From Tenebrionibacter intestinalis (GTDB lineage Bacteria; Pseudomonadota; Gammaproteobacteria; Enterobacterales; Enterobacteriaceae), in assembly GCF_016632365.1 (NCBI RefSeq), contig NZ_JAEPBH010000020.1:30796-76704 (forward strand): DNA of 45,909 nt, written 5' to 3'. Of this stretch, positions 9,472 through 18,978 are shown piece after piece. Every line of letters begins with the position of its first letter. Within the stretch, counting starts at the first letter, position 1. The position numbers and the translations under genes were made by a program. The notes below the pieces were generated by a model. That model did not search any database and was not told the origin of the DNA. It saw only the letters and a program-made list of their open reading frames with translations.

Positions 9472-10116
9472 TTACAGGCCGCGGTTTTCCAGAAACAGCA
9501 CGGTGGCAGCCACGCGTGAACGCACATTAAGTTTGCGCAGCAGGTTGCGAATATGCACTTTTACCGTCTCTTCGGAGATATGCAGCGTGTCGGCGATTTG
9601 TTTGTTAGACAGACCGCGAGCCACCTCCTGAACGACATCAAGTTCGCGCTCGGTGAGCGAGGCGAACGGCGAACTTTGCGATTGATGATCTTTACGGCGC
9701 TCCAGGTGCGCTTTCACCTGTTCGCTGAACGCGTCGCCGTGTATTGCGCCCTGAAAGATATTATCCAGCAGCGTTTCCGGATCGCTGTCTTTAAGAAGAT
9801 AGCCGTCGGCGCCGGCGTCCACCAGCGCGTAAATATCCGCAGGCGCATCGGAGACGGTTAAAACAACCACGCGTGAACTGATACCGTCGCGACGTAGCGC
9901 ATGCAGCGTGTCAAGCCCGCTCAGGCCTTTCATGTTCAAATCCAGCAAAATAAGATCCGGTTCAAGGCGGTTGGCCAGGCTTATCGCCTCTGCGCCGTTG
10001 CTGGCTTCGCCCACAACGTCGAAGCTTGCTTCTGTCTCCAGCAGTTGGCGAATGCCGCGCCGCATCAGCGGGTGGTCGTCCACTATCAGAACCTGATAGC
10101 TGTTGTTGTTAGTCAT
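9472..10116 (-). CDS. narP: NarP, nitrate/nitrite response regulator
   Basis: LuxR/NarL-type two-component response regulator that controls anaerobic respiratory genes such as nap when phosphorylated by NarQ. The 214 residues compare with 215 in E. coli NarP. The receiver domain (about 8-125) has the acidic pair at 13-14, the phosphoacceptor D59 in LILLDLNMKG, and a conserved lysine in YLLKDSD. The C-terminal helix-turn-helix (about 148-212) reads LTERELDVVQEVARGLSNKQIA. The start overlaps the narQ stop in ATGA, so the two are translationally coupled. In E. coli narP is not beside narQ but next to ccm-nap, so this narQ-narP pairing is a rearrangement. NarP was preferred over NarL because of its closer sequence match. 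Confidence 0.93.
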   Translation of the reverse strand: MTNNNSYQVLIVDDHPLMRRGIRQLLETEASFDVVGEASNGAEAISLANRLEPDLILLDLNMKGLSGLDTLHALRRDGISSRVVVLTVSDAPADIYALVDAGADGYLLKDSDPETLLDNIFQGAIHGDAFSEQVKAHLERRKDHQSQSSPFASLTERELDVVQEVARGLSNKQIADTLHISEETVKVHIRNLLRKLNVRSRVAATVLFLENRGL

Positions 10117-11855
10117 ATCGTGCTCCCGGGTAAATTGCTGGTGTTGTCGTTATAAGCATCATTATCGGCTTTGGTGTCCGCAGCGGCGCAAAAGCGCACG
10201 CAAATGCGGGTGCCGCCCTGCGGCGGACGGGAAATTGTCAGCACGCCGCCTAAACGTTCGGCACGCTCCTGCATAATATTAAGGCCATAATGGCCTTCTG
10301 GCTCTTCAGGCGACGCAATGCCGCAGCCGTCGTCCACGATTTCAGCCTCGTGTACGCCGGGCGTAGGGCTAAAGCAGCGTACCGCAATGGTGCGCGCGTC
10401 GGCATGGCGGATAGCGTTAAGCACTGCCTCGCGAATAATTTGCAGCAGGTGGATTTGGCGCTGAGCGTCCAGAGTCTGATCCGGCAGGCTGGATTCCAGC
10501 GTGATTCGCGCGGCGCTGCGCGCGCGTAGCGGAACAAGGGTTTCTTTAAGCGCTGCGGTAAAATTCGCCTGCTGTAACGTCAGGCGGAACGTAGACAAGA
10601 GTTCGCGCAGTTGCCGGTAGGCATCGTTCAGCGCCTGGGAAAAATCGTTAATTATGCCGTGTGCATCGTGGTTTTCCTCCGGTAGCGCACGACGGAGCAG
10701 GGTGAGCTGGATGCGTAAATAGGAAAGCGCCTGGGCGAGTGAATCGTGTAGTTCACGGGCGATGGTGGCGCGCTCCTCCATCAGCAACAGTTGCTGACGA
10801 TGTTTCTGAACCTGGTTAAATCCAATGGCGCGTCCCAGCATATTCGCCACGCTTTCCATTAACTGGTTCGAAGGCGCGGCCGCCTGGCTTTGCCAGCGCA
10901 GCTCGCCGAGTACGTTGTCCAGCAGGAGCACCGGGGTGCTGCTCCAGGAAGCGCTGGCGTCAGGCATGCCGTCCTGCAATAGCCAGTTGTCGTTAGTGCG
11001 CATTTCAACGGCGGTAAGCTGGGTATCCTGGCGTAAGATAGTGAGTATTCTCTCAAAACTGCGGCGATTGAGCGTGCTGGCGCTCAGCGCCTGCGAGCAG
11101 TTATACAGCACTTCCAGGCGGCGATTGGCCTCTTTCAGGCTTTGCGTTTTTTGCTGCACATTCGCTTCAAGCGACTGATAGAGCTTACGCAGTTCGCCCG
11201 CCATGCGGGTGAACGTGTGCCCCAGAAGCCCGAGTTCGTTAGGGAGATGGGCATTTAGCTCAGGCGGCGTAAAAACGCCGCGCTCCACCTGCTGGCTGGC
11301 CGCCACCAGCGCATTCAGCGGTTCCACCACCTGGCGGCGAATACGGCGTAGCGTAAAGAACACCAGCGTAAAAATGGCGAAAAAGCCCATGGCGGATACG
11401 GCCACGACCAGCGCCATTTTGCTTTCTGCGTGGTGCTGGAGCGCGAGGACGAAAAGATCGATTTGGGCGACGTAGTCGTCAATATTTTTCTGGTACCAGC
11501 CCAGATCGCCGCGGGCGAGGCGGGCGTCCATCTCTTGCCAGGCCTGATAAAGCGTGGCGTAACGTTCGCGCACCGATTGCGGCGCCAGCCAGCCGGGCGC
11601 GCTGAGCAGCGGCGCGCGCAGCGTTTTTTCGTATTGCGCGCGGTGGCGCGTCAGGCTGTCGCGCTTGCCCTGCAAATCATAACCAAGCCGCCAGCTCTGC
11701 ATACGCAGCGAGCCGGCAAGGTTAATGGCCTCCGCGTCACGCATGCTGCTGGCAAGCATGGACAGCGCCATGCCGGTAGTCAGTAAAGAGAGCAACACGA
11801 TATAAAAAAAGGCGCGAGCCAGACTGGTGGATACCGGGCGCTTAACCATGATCAA
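10113..11855 (-). CDS. narQ: NarQ, nitrate/nitrite sensor histidine kinase
   Basis: Inner-membrane sensor kinase that detects periplasmic nitrate and nitrite and phosphorylates NarP (and NarL where present). The 580 residues compare with 566 in E. coli. Order: first membrane helix (about 14-36), the ligand-binding P-box AGSLRMQSWRLGYD (about 47-60), a periplasmic helical bundle, second helix (about 148-170), HAMP, a signalling helix, a GAF-like region, the HisKA_3 phosphoacceptor H370 in ARELHDSLAQ, and a HATPase domain with a DDGCGI motif. The start is a TTG at 11855 with AGGAGA about 8 bases upstream; the ATG two codons later (11849) sits too far from that site but cannot be excluded. It diverges from napF and overlaps narP by four bases. 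Confidence 0.94.
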   Translation of the reverse strand: MIMVKRPVSTSLARAFFYIVLLSLLTTGMALSMLASSMRDAEAINLAGSLRMQSWRLGYDLQGKRDSLTRHRAQYEKTLRAPLLSAPGWLAPQSVRERYATLYQAWQEMDARLARGDLGWYQKNIDDYVAQIDLFVLALQHHAESKMALVVAVSAMGFFAIFTLVFFTLRRIRRQVVEPLNALVAASQQVERGVFTPPELNAHLPNELGLLGHTFTRMAGELRKLYQSLEANVQQKTQSLKEANRRLEVLYNCSQALSASTLNRRSFERILTILRQDTQLTAVEMRTNDNWLLQDGMPDASASWSSTPVLLLDNVLGELRWQSQAAAPSNQLMESVANMLGRAIGFNQVQKHRQQLLLMEERATIARELHDSLAQALSYLRIQLTLLRRALPEENHDAHGIINDFSQALNDAYRQLRELLSTFRLTLQQANFTAALKETLVPLRARSAARITLESSLPDQTLDAQRQIHLLQIIREAVLNAIRHADARTIAVRCFSPTPGVHEAEIVDDGCGIASPEEPEGHYGLNIMQERAERLGGVLTISRPPQGGTRICVRFCAAADTKADNDAYNDNTSNLPGSTI

Positions 11856-12300
11856 TCGTTATCTCTCCTGTAAATATGGCCGCAACGTACCAGAAATGAA
11901 CGGTAGCGAAAACCCGATAAAGAGGGAATTACGGCGCTTTGCTTGCTTTAATCGTTACCTGCTACCTGCGCGTAAAATATGCATAACGTCACTATTACAT
12001 TCTGCGGGTTTTTCGGCGGTATCGATGGGTAAAACGCGTAACGCGCCGTGGAAAGTGAACAGGTGAGAATAGCTATGCGCTCAGCGCTATTTTTCAACAC
12101 AGGCGTAAAGCGCAATTCGCCTTGCCAGCGCGTCTTCCGGGATACCTACTAAGTGTAACATGTTGCCGTTAGGCGACCTGTTAATTACAGCGCCGTATTT
12201 AACCCCGTCATTTGTTTGATTAACGACCGTGCAGGCTACGCGCCTGAATGTGCATAACTTAACCATGAGTGCGCCGCTTTTACACATAATCGCTTTAATC

Positions 12301-12314
12301 TTGATCGGGCAACG
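12301..12314 (+). promoter_or_regulatory. Degenerate FNR site upstream of napF
   Basis: TTGATCGGGCAACG has a perfect left FNR half-site TTGAT and a poor right half. Its centre lies exactly 20 bases upstream of the NarP site centre, which equals the E. coli napF spacing (FNR at about -64.5, NarP at about -44.5). Position is the main support. Confidence 0.5.
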
Positions 12315-12319
12315 GCATT

Positions 12320-12335
12320 TACCCCTTAAGGGTGA
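12320..12335 (+). promoter_or_regulatory. NarP 7-2-7 heptamer pair upstream of napF
   Basis: TACCCCT-TA-AGGGTGA fits the inverted heptamer pair (consensus TACYYMT with 2-base spacing) bound by NarP and NarL. It predicts a transcription start near 12372, and an AT-rich -10 candidate (TATTTT at 12358-12363) sits where expected. Confidence 0.65.
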
Positions 12336-12463
12336 TGCGCTGGGCTCTTTGGTCGAATATTTTACCGACACCAGAGATAAGGGGTATACCGCTGTCTCCC
12401 TCCGACGTCCCCACTGACGAAAAATGCAGCGTAACTCCCGGATTGATGAGTTAAGGAACAGTC

Positions 12464-12946
12464 ATGGCTGAATGCTCCCGACGTAGCTTACTGACCGGCG
12501 CTTTTCGCGGCCAGTCGGGCGCGATGCGGCCGCCGTGGAGCCGCGCAGACGTAGCGTTTACCGCCGTATGTACCCGCTGTGATGCCTGTGTTCAGGCCTG
12601 TGAGACAGGCATTGTGATACGTGGCGCAGGCGGCTTTCCCGTTGTCGATTTTCACCGCGGTGAATGTACGTTCTGCTATGCCTGCGCGGAAAGTTGCGCT
12701 GAAGCGCTATTCGTCGCACGTGACAGCCTGCCCTGGCGTTATCAGGCAGCCGTTGGCGCGCATTGCCTGGCGGAAAACCGCATTGAGTGCCGCAGTTGTG
12801 AAGACGCCTGCCCCGAACGCGCGATTCGCTTTCGCCCAACGCGCGCAGGCGTTGCAAGGCCGCAAATCGTTCCCGAAAGGTGTAGCGCCTGCGGGGCGTG
12901 TGCGGCGGGGTGCCCGGTTTTCGCGATCGAATTTAAGGAGTTGTAA
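12464..12946 (+). CDS. napF: NapF, ferredoxin-type accessory protein of periplasmic nitrate reductase
   Basis: Cytoplasmic iron-sulfur protein that interacts with NapA before export and is thought to help its cofactor loading. The 160 residues compare with 164 in E. coli. Four cysteine clusters typical of 4Fe-4S binding are visible: CTRCDACVQAC (about 36-46), CTFCYACAESC (about 68-78), CRSCEDAC (about 108-115) and CSACGACAAGCP (about 139-150). The N-terminal SRRSLLTG looks twin-arginine-like, as in E. coli NapF, but NapF stays in the cytoplasm. A TTAAGGA ribosome site precedes the ATG. First gene of the nap operon; its stop overlaps the napD start in TAATG. Confidence 0.93.
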   Translation: MAECSRRSLLTGAFRGQSGAMRPPWSRADVAFTAVCTRCDACVQACETGIVIRGAGGFPVVDFHRGECTFCYACAESCAEALFVARDSLPWRYQAAVGAHCLAENRIECRSCEDACPERAIRFRPTRAGVARPQIVPERCSACGACAAGCPVFAIEFKEL

Positions 12947-13209
12947 TGAGTAATAGCTGGCAGGTATGCGGGCTGATGGTTCAGACCCGGCCAGAGAATA
13001 TCGCCATAGTCAGCGCGGCGCTAAACGCGCTGCCCGGTAGCGAAGTGGCCGTCAGCGATGCCGCCACCGGCAAGCTGGCGGTAGTAATGGAAGCAGGTTC
13101 GTCGCGAGCGCTGCTGAACAATATTGAGTCAGCGCGTGAAATTTCGGGCGTGCTGGCCGTTTCGCTGGTCTACCACCAGCAAGAAAGTACAGGTGAGGAA
13201 ACGCCATGA
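12946..13209 (+). CDS. napD: NapD, NapA-specific signal-peptide chaperone
   Basis: Cytoplasmic chaperone that binds the twin-arginine signal peptide of NapA and delays export until the molybdenum cofactor is in place. The 87 residues equal E. coli NapD and show the ferredoxin-like family pattern: [18 protein letters not shown] at the N-terminus, a central [21 protein letters not shown], and SLVYHQQE near the end. The start overlaps the napF stop by one base and the stop overlaps the napA start in ATGA, so translation is coupled on both sides. Essential for NapA activity in E. coli. Confidence 0.94.
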   Translation: MSNSWQVCGLMVQTRPENIAIVSAALNALPGSEVAVSDAATGKLAVVMEAGSSRALLNNIESAREISGVLAVSLVYHQQESTGEETP

Positions 13210-15692
13210 AACTCAGTCGTCGTAGCTTCATGAAAGCTAATGCCGTTGCCGCCGCCGCAGCGGCAGCCGGTATCAGCATCCCCTCAGCCGCTCGTGCGGT
13301 AGTGGGGCAATCTGACGCCATTAAATGGGACAAGGCGCCGTGCCGCTTCTGCGGCACCGGCTGCGGCGTGCTGGTGGGCACGCAAAACGGGCGCGTGGTG
13401 GCAAGCCAGGGGGATCCGGACGCGCCGGTCAACCGGGGCCTGAACTGTATCAAGGGCTACTTTCTGCCGAAAATTATGTACGGTAAAGACCGCCTGACGC
13501 AGCCGTTGCTGCGTATGCGCAATGGCGAATATGACAAGCAGGGCGAGTTCACCCCGGTCACCTGGGAAAAAGCGTTCGACGTGATGGAGCAGAAGTTCAA
13601 GGCCGCGCTTAAAGAGAAAGGTCCGGACAGCATCGGCATGTTCGGCTCCGGTCAGTGGACGGTTTGGGAAGGCTACGCTGCCGCTAAGTTGTTCAAGGCG
13701 GGCTTGCGCTCCAATAATATCGATCCGAACGCGCGCCACTGTATGGCTTCTGCGGTAGTGGGCTTTATGCGCACCTTTGGCATGGATGAGCCGATGGGAT
13801 GCTATGACGATATCGAGCAGGCCGATGCGTTCGTGCTGTGGGGCTCTAATATGGCGGAGATGCACCCGATCCTGTGGTCACGCATCACCGACCGTCGCCT
13901 GGCTAATGACGATGTGGAAGTGGCCGTACTGTCTACGTTCCGTCACCGTAGTTTTGAACTGGCGGACAACGGCATGATCTTTACGCCGCAGACAGACCTG
14001 GTGATTCTTAACTACATCGCTAACTACATTATCCAGAACAATGCGGTGAACCAGGACTTCTTCTCAAACCACGTCAGCCTGCGCCGCGGCGCGACCGATA
14101 TCGGTTACGGCCTGCGTGCGGAGCACCCGCTGGAAAAAGCGGCGAAGAACCCCGGTTCTGACGCTTCTGAACCGATGAGTTTTGACGAATATAAGGCCTT
14201 TGTAGCCGATTATACCCTTGACAAAGCTCACAAGATGAGCGGCGTGCCGAAAGATCAGCTCGAACGCCTGGCGAAGCTCTATGCCGACCCGAATAAAAAA
14301 GTTATCTCCTACTGGACGATGGGCTTTAACCAGCATACACGCGGCGTGTGGGCCAACAATCTTTGTTACAACATTCATCTGCTGACCGGCAAAATCTCGC
14401 AGCCGGGCTGCGGCCCGTTCTCGCTTACCGGGCAGCCTTCGGCGTGCGGTACGGCGCGCGAGGTAGGCACTTTTGCTCATCGCCTGCCGGCGGATATGGT
14501 GGTAACTAACGAAAAACATCGCCAGATCGCGGAAAAAGAGTGGGGTTTGCCCGCAGGCACTATTCCTGCGAAAGTCGGTTTGCACGCCGTGGCTCAGGAC
14601 AGGGCGCTCAAAGACGGCAAGCTCAATGTTTATTGGGTGATGTGCAACAACAATATGCAGGCTGGTCCGAATATCAACGAAGAGCGCATGCCGGGCTGGC
14701 GCGATCCGCGCAACTTTATCATTGTCTCCGATCCGTATCCGACCGTAAGCGCGCTGGCCGCCGATCTGATACTGCCGACCGCTATGTGGGTGGAAAAAGA
14801 AGGCGCCTACGGTAACGCCGAGCGTCGCACTCAGTTCTGGCGCCAGCAGGTATCAGCGCCGGGTGAGGCAAAATCGGATCTCTGGCAGTTAGTGAGTTTT
14901 GCAAAACGCTTTAAAACCGATGATGTCTGGCCTGAAACGCTGCTGGCGCAGCGCCCGGAAATGCGCGGCAAAACGCTCTATGACGTGCTGTTTGCCACCG
15001 AGCGCGTTCGCCGGTATCCGCTCAGCGAACTTAAGGATGATCAGCTGAATGACGAAGCGCGCGAGCTGGGCTTCTATATCCAGAAAGGGCTGTTTGAGGA
15101 GTACGCGTCCTTTGGTCGCGGTCATGGGCACGATCTGGCGCCGTTTGACGATTACCACAAAGCGCGCGGCCTGCGCTGGCCGGTTGTTAACGGTAAAGAG
15201 ACGCAGTGGCGCTACAGCGAAGGTCACGACCCGTATGTGAAAGCTGGCGAAGGCTTTACGTTTTACGGCAAACCGGATGGAAAAGCGGTCATTTTTGCGC
15301 TGCCGTATGAACCTGCAGCAGAAGTCCCGGATCAAGAGTACGACCTGTGGCTTTCCACCGGCCGCGTGCTGGAGCACTGGCATACGGGCAGCATGACCCG
15401 CCGCGTGCCCGAACTGCATCGCGCCTTCCCGGAGGCGGTGCTGTTTATTCACCCGCTGGATGCCAAAGATCGCGGTCTGCGTCGGGGGGAGAAGGTAAAA
15501 GTGGTGTCGCGGCGTGGCGAAGTGTTGACCACTGTCGAAACCCGTGGGCGCAACACGCCGCCGAAAGGCCTGGTCTACATGCCATTCTTTGATGCGGGAC
15601 AACTGGTCAACAACCTGACGCTGGACGCCACCGATCCGCTTTCCCGCGAAACGGATTTCAAGAAGTGCGCCGTCAAGCTGGTGAAGGTGTAA
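13206..15692 (+). CDS. napA: NapA, periplasmic nitrate reductase catalytic subunit
   Basis: Reduces nitrate to nitrite in the periplasm using bis-MGD molybdenum and one 4Fe-4S cluster. The 828 residues equal E. coli NapA. The twin-arginine signal SRRSFMK (4-10) is followed by an alanine-rich hydrophobic stretch and a cleavage site after about residue 31 (SAARA). The iron-sulfur ligands are C46, C49, C53 and C81. The molybdenum-ligand cysteine is in NARHCMAS near residue 179. The C-terminal molydopterin-binding domain (about 700-828) includes [17 protein letters not shown]. It accepts electrons from the dihaem protein NapB. Coupled to napD by a 4-base overlap; napG starts 3 bases after the stop. 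No missing residue seen. Confidence 0.97.
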   Translation: MKLSRRSFMKANAVAAAAAAAGISIPSAARAVVGQSDAIKWDKAPCRFCGTGCGVLVGTQNGRVVASQGDPDAPVNRGLNCIKGYFLPKIMYGKDRLTQPLLRMRNGEYDKQGEFTPVTWEKAFDVMEQKFKAALKEKGPDSIGMFGSGQWTVWEGYAAAKLFKAGLRSNNIDPNARHCMASAVVGFMRTFGMDEPMGCYDDIEQADAFVLWGSNMAEMHPILWSRITDRRLANDDVEVAVLSTFRHRSFELADNGMIFTPQTDLVILNYIANYIIQNNAVNQDFFSNHVSLRRGATDIGYGLRAEHPLEKAAKNPGSDASEPMSFDEYKAFVADYTLDKAHKMSGVPKDQLERLAKLYADPNKKVISYWTMGFNQHTRGVWANNLCYNIHLLTGKISQPGCGPFSLTGQPSACGTAREVGTFAHRLPADMVVTNEKHRQIAEKEWGLPAGTIPAKVGLHAVAQDRALKDGKLNVYWVMCNNNMQAGPNINEERMPGWRDPRNFIIVSDPYPTVSALAADLILPTAMWVEKEGAYGNAERRTQFWRQQVSAPGEAKSDLWQLVSFAKRFKTDDVWPETLLAQRPEMRGKTLYDVLFATERVRRYPLSELKDDQLNDEARELGFYIQKGLFEEYASFGRGHGHDLAPFDDYHKARGLRWPVVNGKETQWRYSEGHDPYVKAGEGFTFYGKPDGKAVIFALPYEPAAEVPDQEYDLWLSTGRVLEHWHTGSMTRRVPELHRAFPEAVLFIHPLDAKDRGLRRGEKVKVVSRRGEVLTTVETRGRNTPPKGLVYMPFFDAGQLVNNLTLDATDPLSRETDFKKCAVKLVKV

Positions 15693-15695
15693 GCC

Positions 15696-16391
15696 ATGCC
15701 ACGTAAGGACGCGTCGACGCCGGCACGCCGCCGCTTCCTGCGCGACGCCGCGCGGGCGGCGGGCGGGTTGGGGATTGTCGTCGCGCTGCTGGGAATTCAA
15801 CAGCAGCGCAGCCAGGCAAGCGGGGTGCGTCTGCGTCCGCCAGGCGCACTGCCGGAGCCGGCGTTTTCCCGCGCCTGCGTGCGCTGCGGGCAGTGCGTGC
15901 AGGCCTGTCCCTACGATACGCTAAAGCTGGCGACGCTCGTCACCGGCGACGCCGCCGGGACGCCGTACTTCGTAGCGCGCGATATTCCCTGTGAAATGTG
16001 TGAAGACATCCCGTGCGCCGCGGCCTGCCCAAGCGGCGCGCTCGATAATGCGCTGACCTCTGTTGACGAAGCGCGCATGGGGCTGGCGGTGCTGCTCGAC
16101 CACGAAAATTGCCTTAACTTTCAGGGGCTGCGCTGCGATGTGTGCTACCGCGTCTGCCCGTCTATCGACAGGGCCATCACCCTGGAGCGGGAGCGCAACG
16201 CCCGCACCGGCAAGCATGCACGCTTTTTACCCACGGTACACAGCAGCGATTGCACCGGCTGCGGCAAGTGCGAGAAGGCCTGCGTTCTGGAAGTCGCGGC
16301 GATAAAAGTGCTGCCGCGCTATCTGGCGAAGGGCGAGCTGGGGCATCACTATCGCTTTAGCTGGCTGGAGGGGCGTAATGGCAAACCTTAA
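15696..16391 (+). CDS. napG: NapG, ferredoxin-type quinol dehydrogenase subunit
   Basis: Periplasmic-side iron-sulfur protein that with NapH forms a quinol dehydrogenase passing electrons to NapC/NapB. The 231 residues equal E. coli NapG. The N-terminus has a twin-arginine motif (RRRFLRD, about 11-17) before a hydrophobic segment. Four cysteine motifs for 4Fe-4S clusters are present: [35 protein letters not shown] and [11 protein letters not shown]. It lies 3 bases after napA and overlaps napH by 14 bases. Confidence 0.94.
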   Translation: MPRKDASTPARRRFLRDAARAAGGLGIVVALLGIQQQRSQASGVRLRPPGALPEPAFSRACVRCGQCVQACPYDTLKLATLVTGDAAGTPYFVARDIPCEMCEDIPCAAACPSGALDNALTSVDEARMGLAVLLDHENCLNFQGLRCDVCYRVCPSIDRAITLERERNARTGKHARFLPTVHSSDCTGCGKCEKACVLEVAAIKVLPRYLAKGELGHHYRFSWLEGRNGKP

Positions 16392-17241
16392 GCGAGACGC
16401 CGGGCGTGACGCCTGGGCCAAAAAGGGCGGCTGGCGTAGCCTGCGTTGGCTGGTACTGCGCCGCATTACACAACTGCTGATACTGGGGCTTTTTCTGAGC
16501 GGGCCAGGATTTGGCGTGTGGATTCTGCACGGAAATTACAGCGGTAGCCTGCTGCTTAATACGGTGCCGCTAAGCGATCCGTTAATGATTCTGCAAAGCC
16601 TGGCCGCCGGCCATTTGCCTGGCGCTCTGGCGCTGGCGGGAGCAGCCGTCGTGCTGGCGGGTTATGCGCTTATCGGCAAACGCGTTTTCTGCGGCTGGGT
16701 TTGCCCGGTCAACCCCCTGGCCGACCTGGCGGCCTGGCTGCGGCGGCGGTTTGGCATTACCCGCTCGGCGGCGCTGCCGCGTTCGCTGCGTTACGTAGTG
16801 CTGATACTGGTGCTGGCGGGCAGCGCCGCTTTTGGCGGCATGGTATGGGAATGGCTGAATCCGGTATCGCTGATGGGGCGGGGGCTGATTTTCGGCTTCG
16901 GCGCCGGCGTCTGGCTGCTGGCGGCGCTCTTTGTCTTTGATTTACTGATCGTGGAGCACGGTTTTTGCGGACATCTTTGTCCCCTGGGCGCGCTCTATGG
17001 CCTGGCGGGCGCGAAAGGCGCGCTGGAGATTAGCGCGGCGGGGCGCGATAAGTGCACACGCTGTATGGATTGTTTTCACATTTGCCCGGAGCCGCACGTA
17101 CTGCGCGCCCCGGTGCTGAATAAAGAGAGCCCGGCGCGGGTTACTCATCGCGACTGCATCGCCTGCGGCCGCTGTGTGGATATCTGTGCCGAAGAGGTTC
17201 TTACAATAACGACACGTTGGAGTTCGGGAGCAAAATCATGA
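16378..17241 (+). CDS. napH: NapH, membrane quinol dehydrogenase subunit
   Basis: Integral membrane iron-sulfur protein that takes electrons from quinol (menaquinol in E. coli) for NapG. The 287 residues equal E. coli NapH. About four membrane helices are visible (about 28-50, 80-100, 138-160 and 172-190). Two cytoplasmic CxxxCP motifs ([17 protein letters not shown]) are family signatures, followed by two C-terminal 4Fe-4S motifs ([14 protein letters not shown] and [11 protein letters not shown]). Starts inside napG with GGAGGGG upstream and ends in an ATGA overlap with napB, so it is coupled on both sides. Confidence 0.94.
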   Translation: MANLKRDAGRDAWAKKGGWRSLRWLVLRRITQLLILGLFLSGPGFGVWILHGNYSGSLLLNTVPLSDPLMILQSLAAGHLPGALALAGAAVVLAGYALIGKRVFCGWVCPVNPLADLAAWLRRRFGITRSAALPRSLRYVVLILVLAGSAAFGGMVWEWLNPVSLMGRGLIFGFGAGVWLLAALFVFDLLIVEHGFCGHLCPLGALYGLAGAKGALEISAAGRDKCTRCMDCFHICPEPHVLRAPVLNKESPARVTHRDCIACGRCVDICAEEVLTITTRWSSGAKS

Positions 17242-17684
17242 AAAGCCCTGTCCGTAAAGGAAGCCTTTTGAGCTGCATGGCGGCACTGATGTTAATAATG
17301 AGCGGCGCTGCGCTGGCGGTGGACGCGGTGGATCTGAGTCAGTCGCCGGAGGTATCCGGCGTACAGGAAGCCGCGCGTATGCCGAAGCAACAGGAGCGTA
17401 TGGCGCTGAACTACGTAAACCAGCCGCCGATGATCCCGCACAGCGTGGACGGCTATCAGGTCTCTACCCGCACGAACCGCTGCCTGGCGTGTCACGGCGT
17501 GGAGCATTATCGCAGCACCGGCGCGCCGCGTATCAGCCCGACCCATTTTATGGACAGCAACGGTAAGGTGCTCTCCGGCGTCGCGCCGCGTCGCTACTTC
17601 TGCCTTCAGTGCCATGTGCCGCAAGCCGATGCTGCGCCTATTGTCGGTAATACCTTTGAACCTTCTAAAGGCTTTGGTCAGTGA
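17238..17684 (+). CDS. napB: NapB, dihaem cytochrome c subunit of periplasmic nitrate reductase
   Basis: Small periplasmic electron-transfer subunit that passes electrons from NapC to NapA. The 148 residues compare with 149 in E. coli. A signal peptide (about 1-29, ending near GAALA) precedes the mature chain. Two CxxCH haem-binding sites are present: CLACH and CLQCH. The family block YVNQPPMIPHSVDGYQV is intact. An upstream in-frame start at 17217 exists; I chose the ATG at 17238 because it overlaps the napH stop (ATGA), has GGGAG 7 bases upstream and leaves a normal signal peptide. Haem attachment needs ccm genes, which are not in this window. Confidence 0.94.
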   Translation: MKSPVRKGSLLSCMAALMLIMSGAALAVDAVDLSQSPEVSGVQEAARMPKQQERMALNYVNQPPMIPHSVDGYQVSTRTNRCLACHGVEHYRSTGAPRISPTHFMDSNGKVLSGVAPRRYFCLQCHVPQADAAPIVGNTFEPSKGFGQ

Positions 17685-17692
17685 GGCGCAGG

Positions 17693-18289
17693 ATGGATAA
17701 TAAAAAACCAGGTTTGATTCGTCGCCTCTGGCAGTGGTGGCGGCGCCCGAGCCGTCTGGCGCTGGGAACGTTGCTGCTACTGGGCTTTGGAGCCGGAATC
17801 CTGTTCTGGGGCGGCTTTAATACCGGTATGCAGGCGGCCAATACCGAGCAGTTCTGTATAAGCTGCCATGAGATGCGTAATACCGTGTACGAAGAATATA
17901 TGGAGACGGCGCACTATAATAACCGCAGCGGCGTGCGTGCAACCTGCCCGGACTGTCACGTGCCGCATGAGTTTGTGCCGAAGATGGTGCGCAAAATCAA
18001 GGCCAGTAAAGAGCTGTACGGTAAGCTGTTCGGCGTTATTGACACGCCGCAAAAGTTTGAACAGCATCGCCTGACTATGGCGCAGAACGAGTGGCGAAGG
18101 ATGAAAGATAATAACTCTCAGGAATGCCGAAACTGCCATAATTTCAACAATATGGACTTTACCGTGCAGAAAACGGTGGCGGCAAAAATGCACAGCCAGG
18201 CCATTACAGAGGGTAAAACCTGCATTGACTGCCACAAGGGCATCGCGCACAGATTGCCGGATATGCATGAAGTAAAAAACGGTTTTTAA
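17693..18289 (+). CDS. napC: NapC, membrane-anchored tetrahaem quinol dehydrogenase
   Basis: NapC/NirT-family cytochrome c that oxidises quinol and passes electrons to NapB. With this start it has 198 residues (200 in E. coli). One N-terminal membrane anchor (about 20-40) is followed by four CxxCH haem sites: CISCH, CPDCH, CRNCH and CIDCH. The start is ambiguous: the ATG at 17693 has GAGG 6 bases upstream, while a GTG at 17681 overlaps the napB stop in GTGA and has AAAGG 9 bases upstream; the GTG would add four residues. I prefer the ATG. Last gene of the operon; a strong hairpin follows, and no ccm gene follows it, unlike in E. coli. Confidence 0.94.
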   Translation: MDNKKPGLIRRLWQWWRRPSRLALGTLLLLGFGAGILFWGGFNTGMQAANTEQFCISCHEMRNTVYEEYMETAHYNNRSGVRATCPDCHVPHEFVPKMVRKIKASKELYGKLFGVIDTPQKFEQHRLTMAQNEWRRMKDNNSQECRNCHNFNNMDFTVQKTVAAKMHSQAITEGKTCIDCHKGIAHRLPDMHEVKNGF

Positions 18290-18298
18290 CGCTGTTTT

Positions 18299-18324
18299 GC
18301 CGCCTGCGCGCCCGGGCGGCTTTT
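18299..18324 (+). terminator. Rho-independent terminator of the nap operon
   Basis: GCCGCC pairs with GGCGGC and the stem is followed by TTTTACGTTT, 10 bases after the napC stop. Confidence 0.7.
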
Positions 18325-18389
18325 ACGTTTCGCGACAAACGCTGACGGAGCGGATACTATGATGCATCGGCTGTTGTGATGGAGCTGCT

Positions 18390-18962
18390 ATGTCGCTGAA
18401 TGTCCGCGTTATCAAAGATAAAATTCTTTCGGATAACTATTTTGTTCTTCGCAATATTACCTACGATCTCACGCGCCGCAGCGGCGAGGTAGTGCGTCAT
18501 CGCCGCGAAGTGTACGATCGCGGCAACGGCGCGACCATTTTGCTGTATAACCGTGAGAAGAAAACCGTGGTGCTGACGCGCCAGTTTCGGGTAGCAACCT
18601 GGTTAAACGGCAATGGCGACGGCATGCTGATTGAGAGCTGCGCCGGGCTGCTGGATGAGGATGCGCCGCAAGCGTGCGCGCGCAAGGAGGCCATTGAAGA
18701 AACCGGCTATCAGGTTGGCGAGGTAGAGAAAGTTTTTGAGCTGTATATGTCGCCCGGCGGGGTGACCGAGCTTATTCATTTCTTTATAGCGCAATACAGC
18801 GACGCGCAGCGCACCGGCTGCGGCGGCGGCGTGGACGATGAGGAGATAGACGTACTGGAACTTCCGTTTAGCCAGGCGCTGGAGATGGTACGCCGGGGTG
18901 AAATCCGTGATGGTAAAACGGTTATTTTACTGCAACAACTACAGCTACGAGGCGTGATGTGA
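18390..18962 (+). CDS. nudK: NudK, GDP-mannose pyrophosphatase
   Basis: Nudix hydrolase that cleaves GDP-mannose to mannose-1-phosphate and GMP in E. coli. The 190 residues compare with 191 in E. coli NudK (YffH). The Nudix box is recognisable around residues 85-110, with the core [15 protein letters not shown]. Family blocks [23 protein letters not shown] and [16 protein letters not shown] are intact. GGAG lies 6 bases before the ATG. In E. coli nudK borders aegA; here the neighbour on that side is napC. Confidence 0.94.
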   Translation: MSLNVRVIKDKILSDNYFVLRNITYDLTRRSGEVVRHRREVYDRGNGATILLYNREKKTVVLTRQFRVATWLNGNGDGMLIESCAGLLDEDAPQACARKEAIEETGYQVGEVEKVFELYMSPGGVTELIHFFIAQYSDAQRTGCGGGVDDEEIDVLELPFSQALEMVRRGEIRDGKTVILLQQLQLRGVM

Positions 18963-18978
18963 ACCGCCGTCACAAGCC

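Larger units (their letters stand above)
11856..12463. other. narQ-napF divergent regulatory region
   Basis: A 608-base gene-free interval shared by narQP (minus strand) and napFDAGHBC (plus strand). A 94-codon minus-strand frame (12087-12371) covers the nap promoter elements and resembles nothing I know, so I do not call it. The right part holds the nap control sites listed separately. I see no clear narQ promoter hexamers. The long stretch may keep further operator sites. Confidence 0.7.

Noticed and set aside
12152-12166. TACCTACTAAGTGTA as a second NarP heptamer pair upstream of napF
   Set aside because: Right heptamer differs at three or more positions from the consensus.
12087-12371. 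94-codon minus-strand frame between narQ and napF
   Set aside because: It covers the NarP and FNR sites of the nap promoter and resembles no family.
14889-15800. 303-codon frame antisense to napA and napG
   Set aside because: GC-rich shadow frame; napA on the other strand is full length and conserved.
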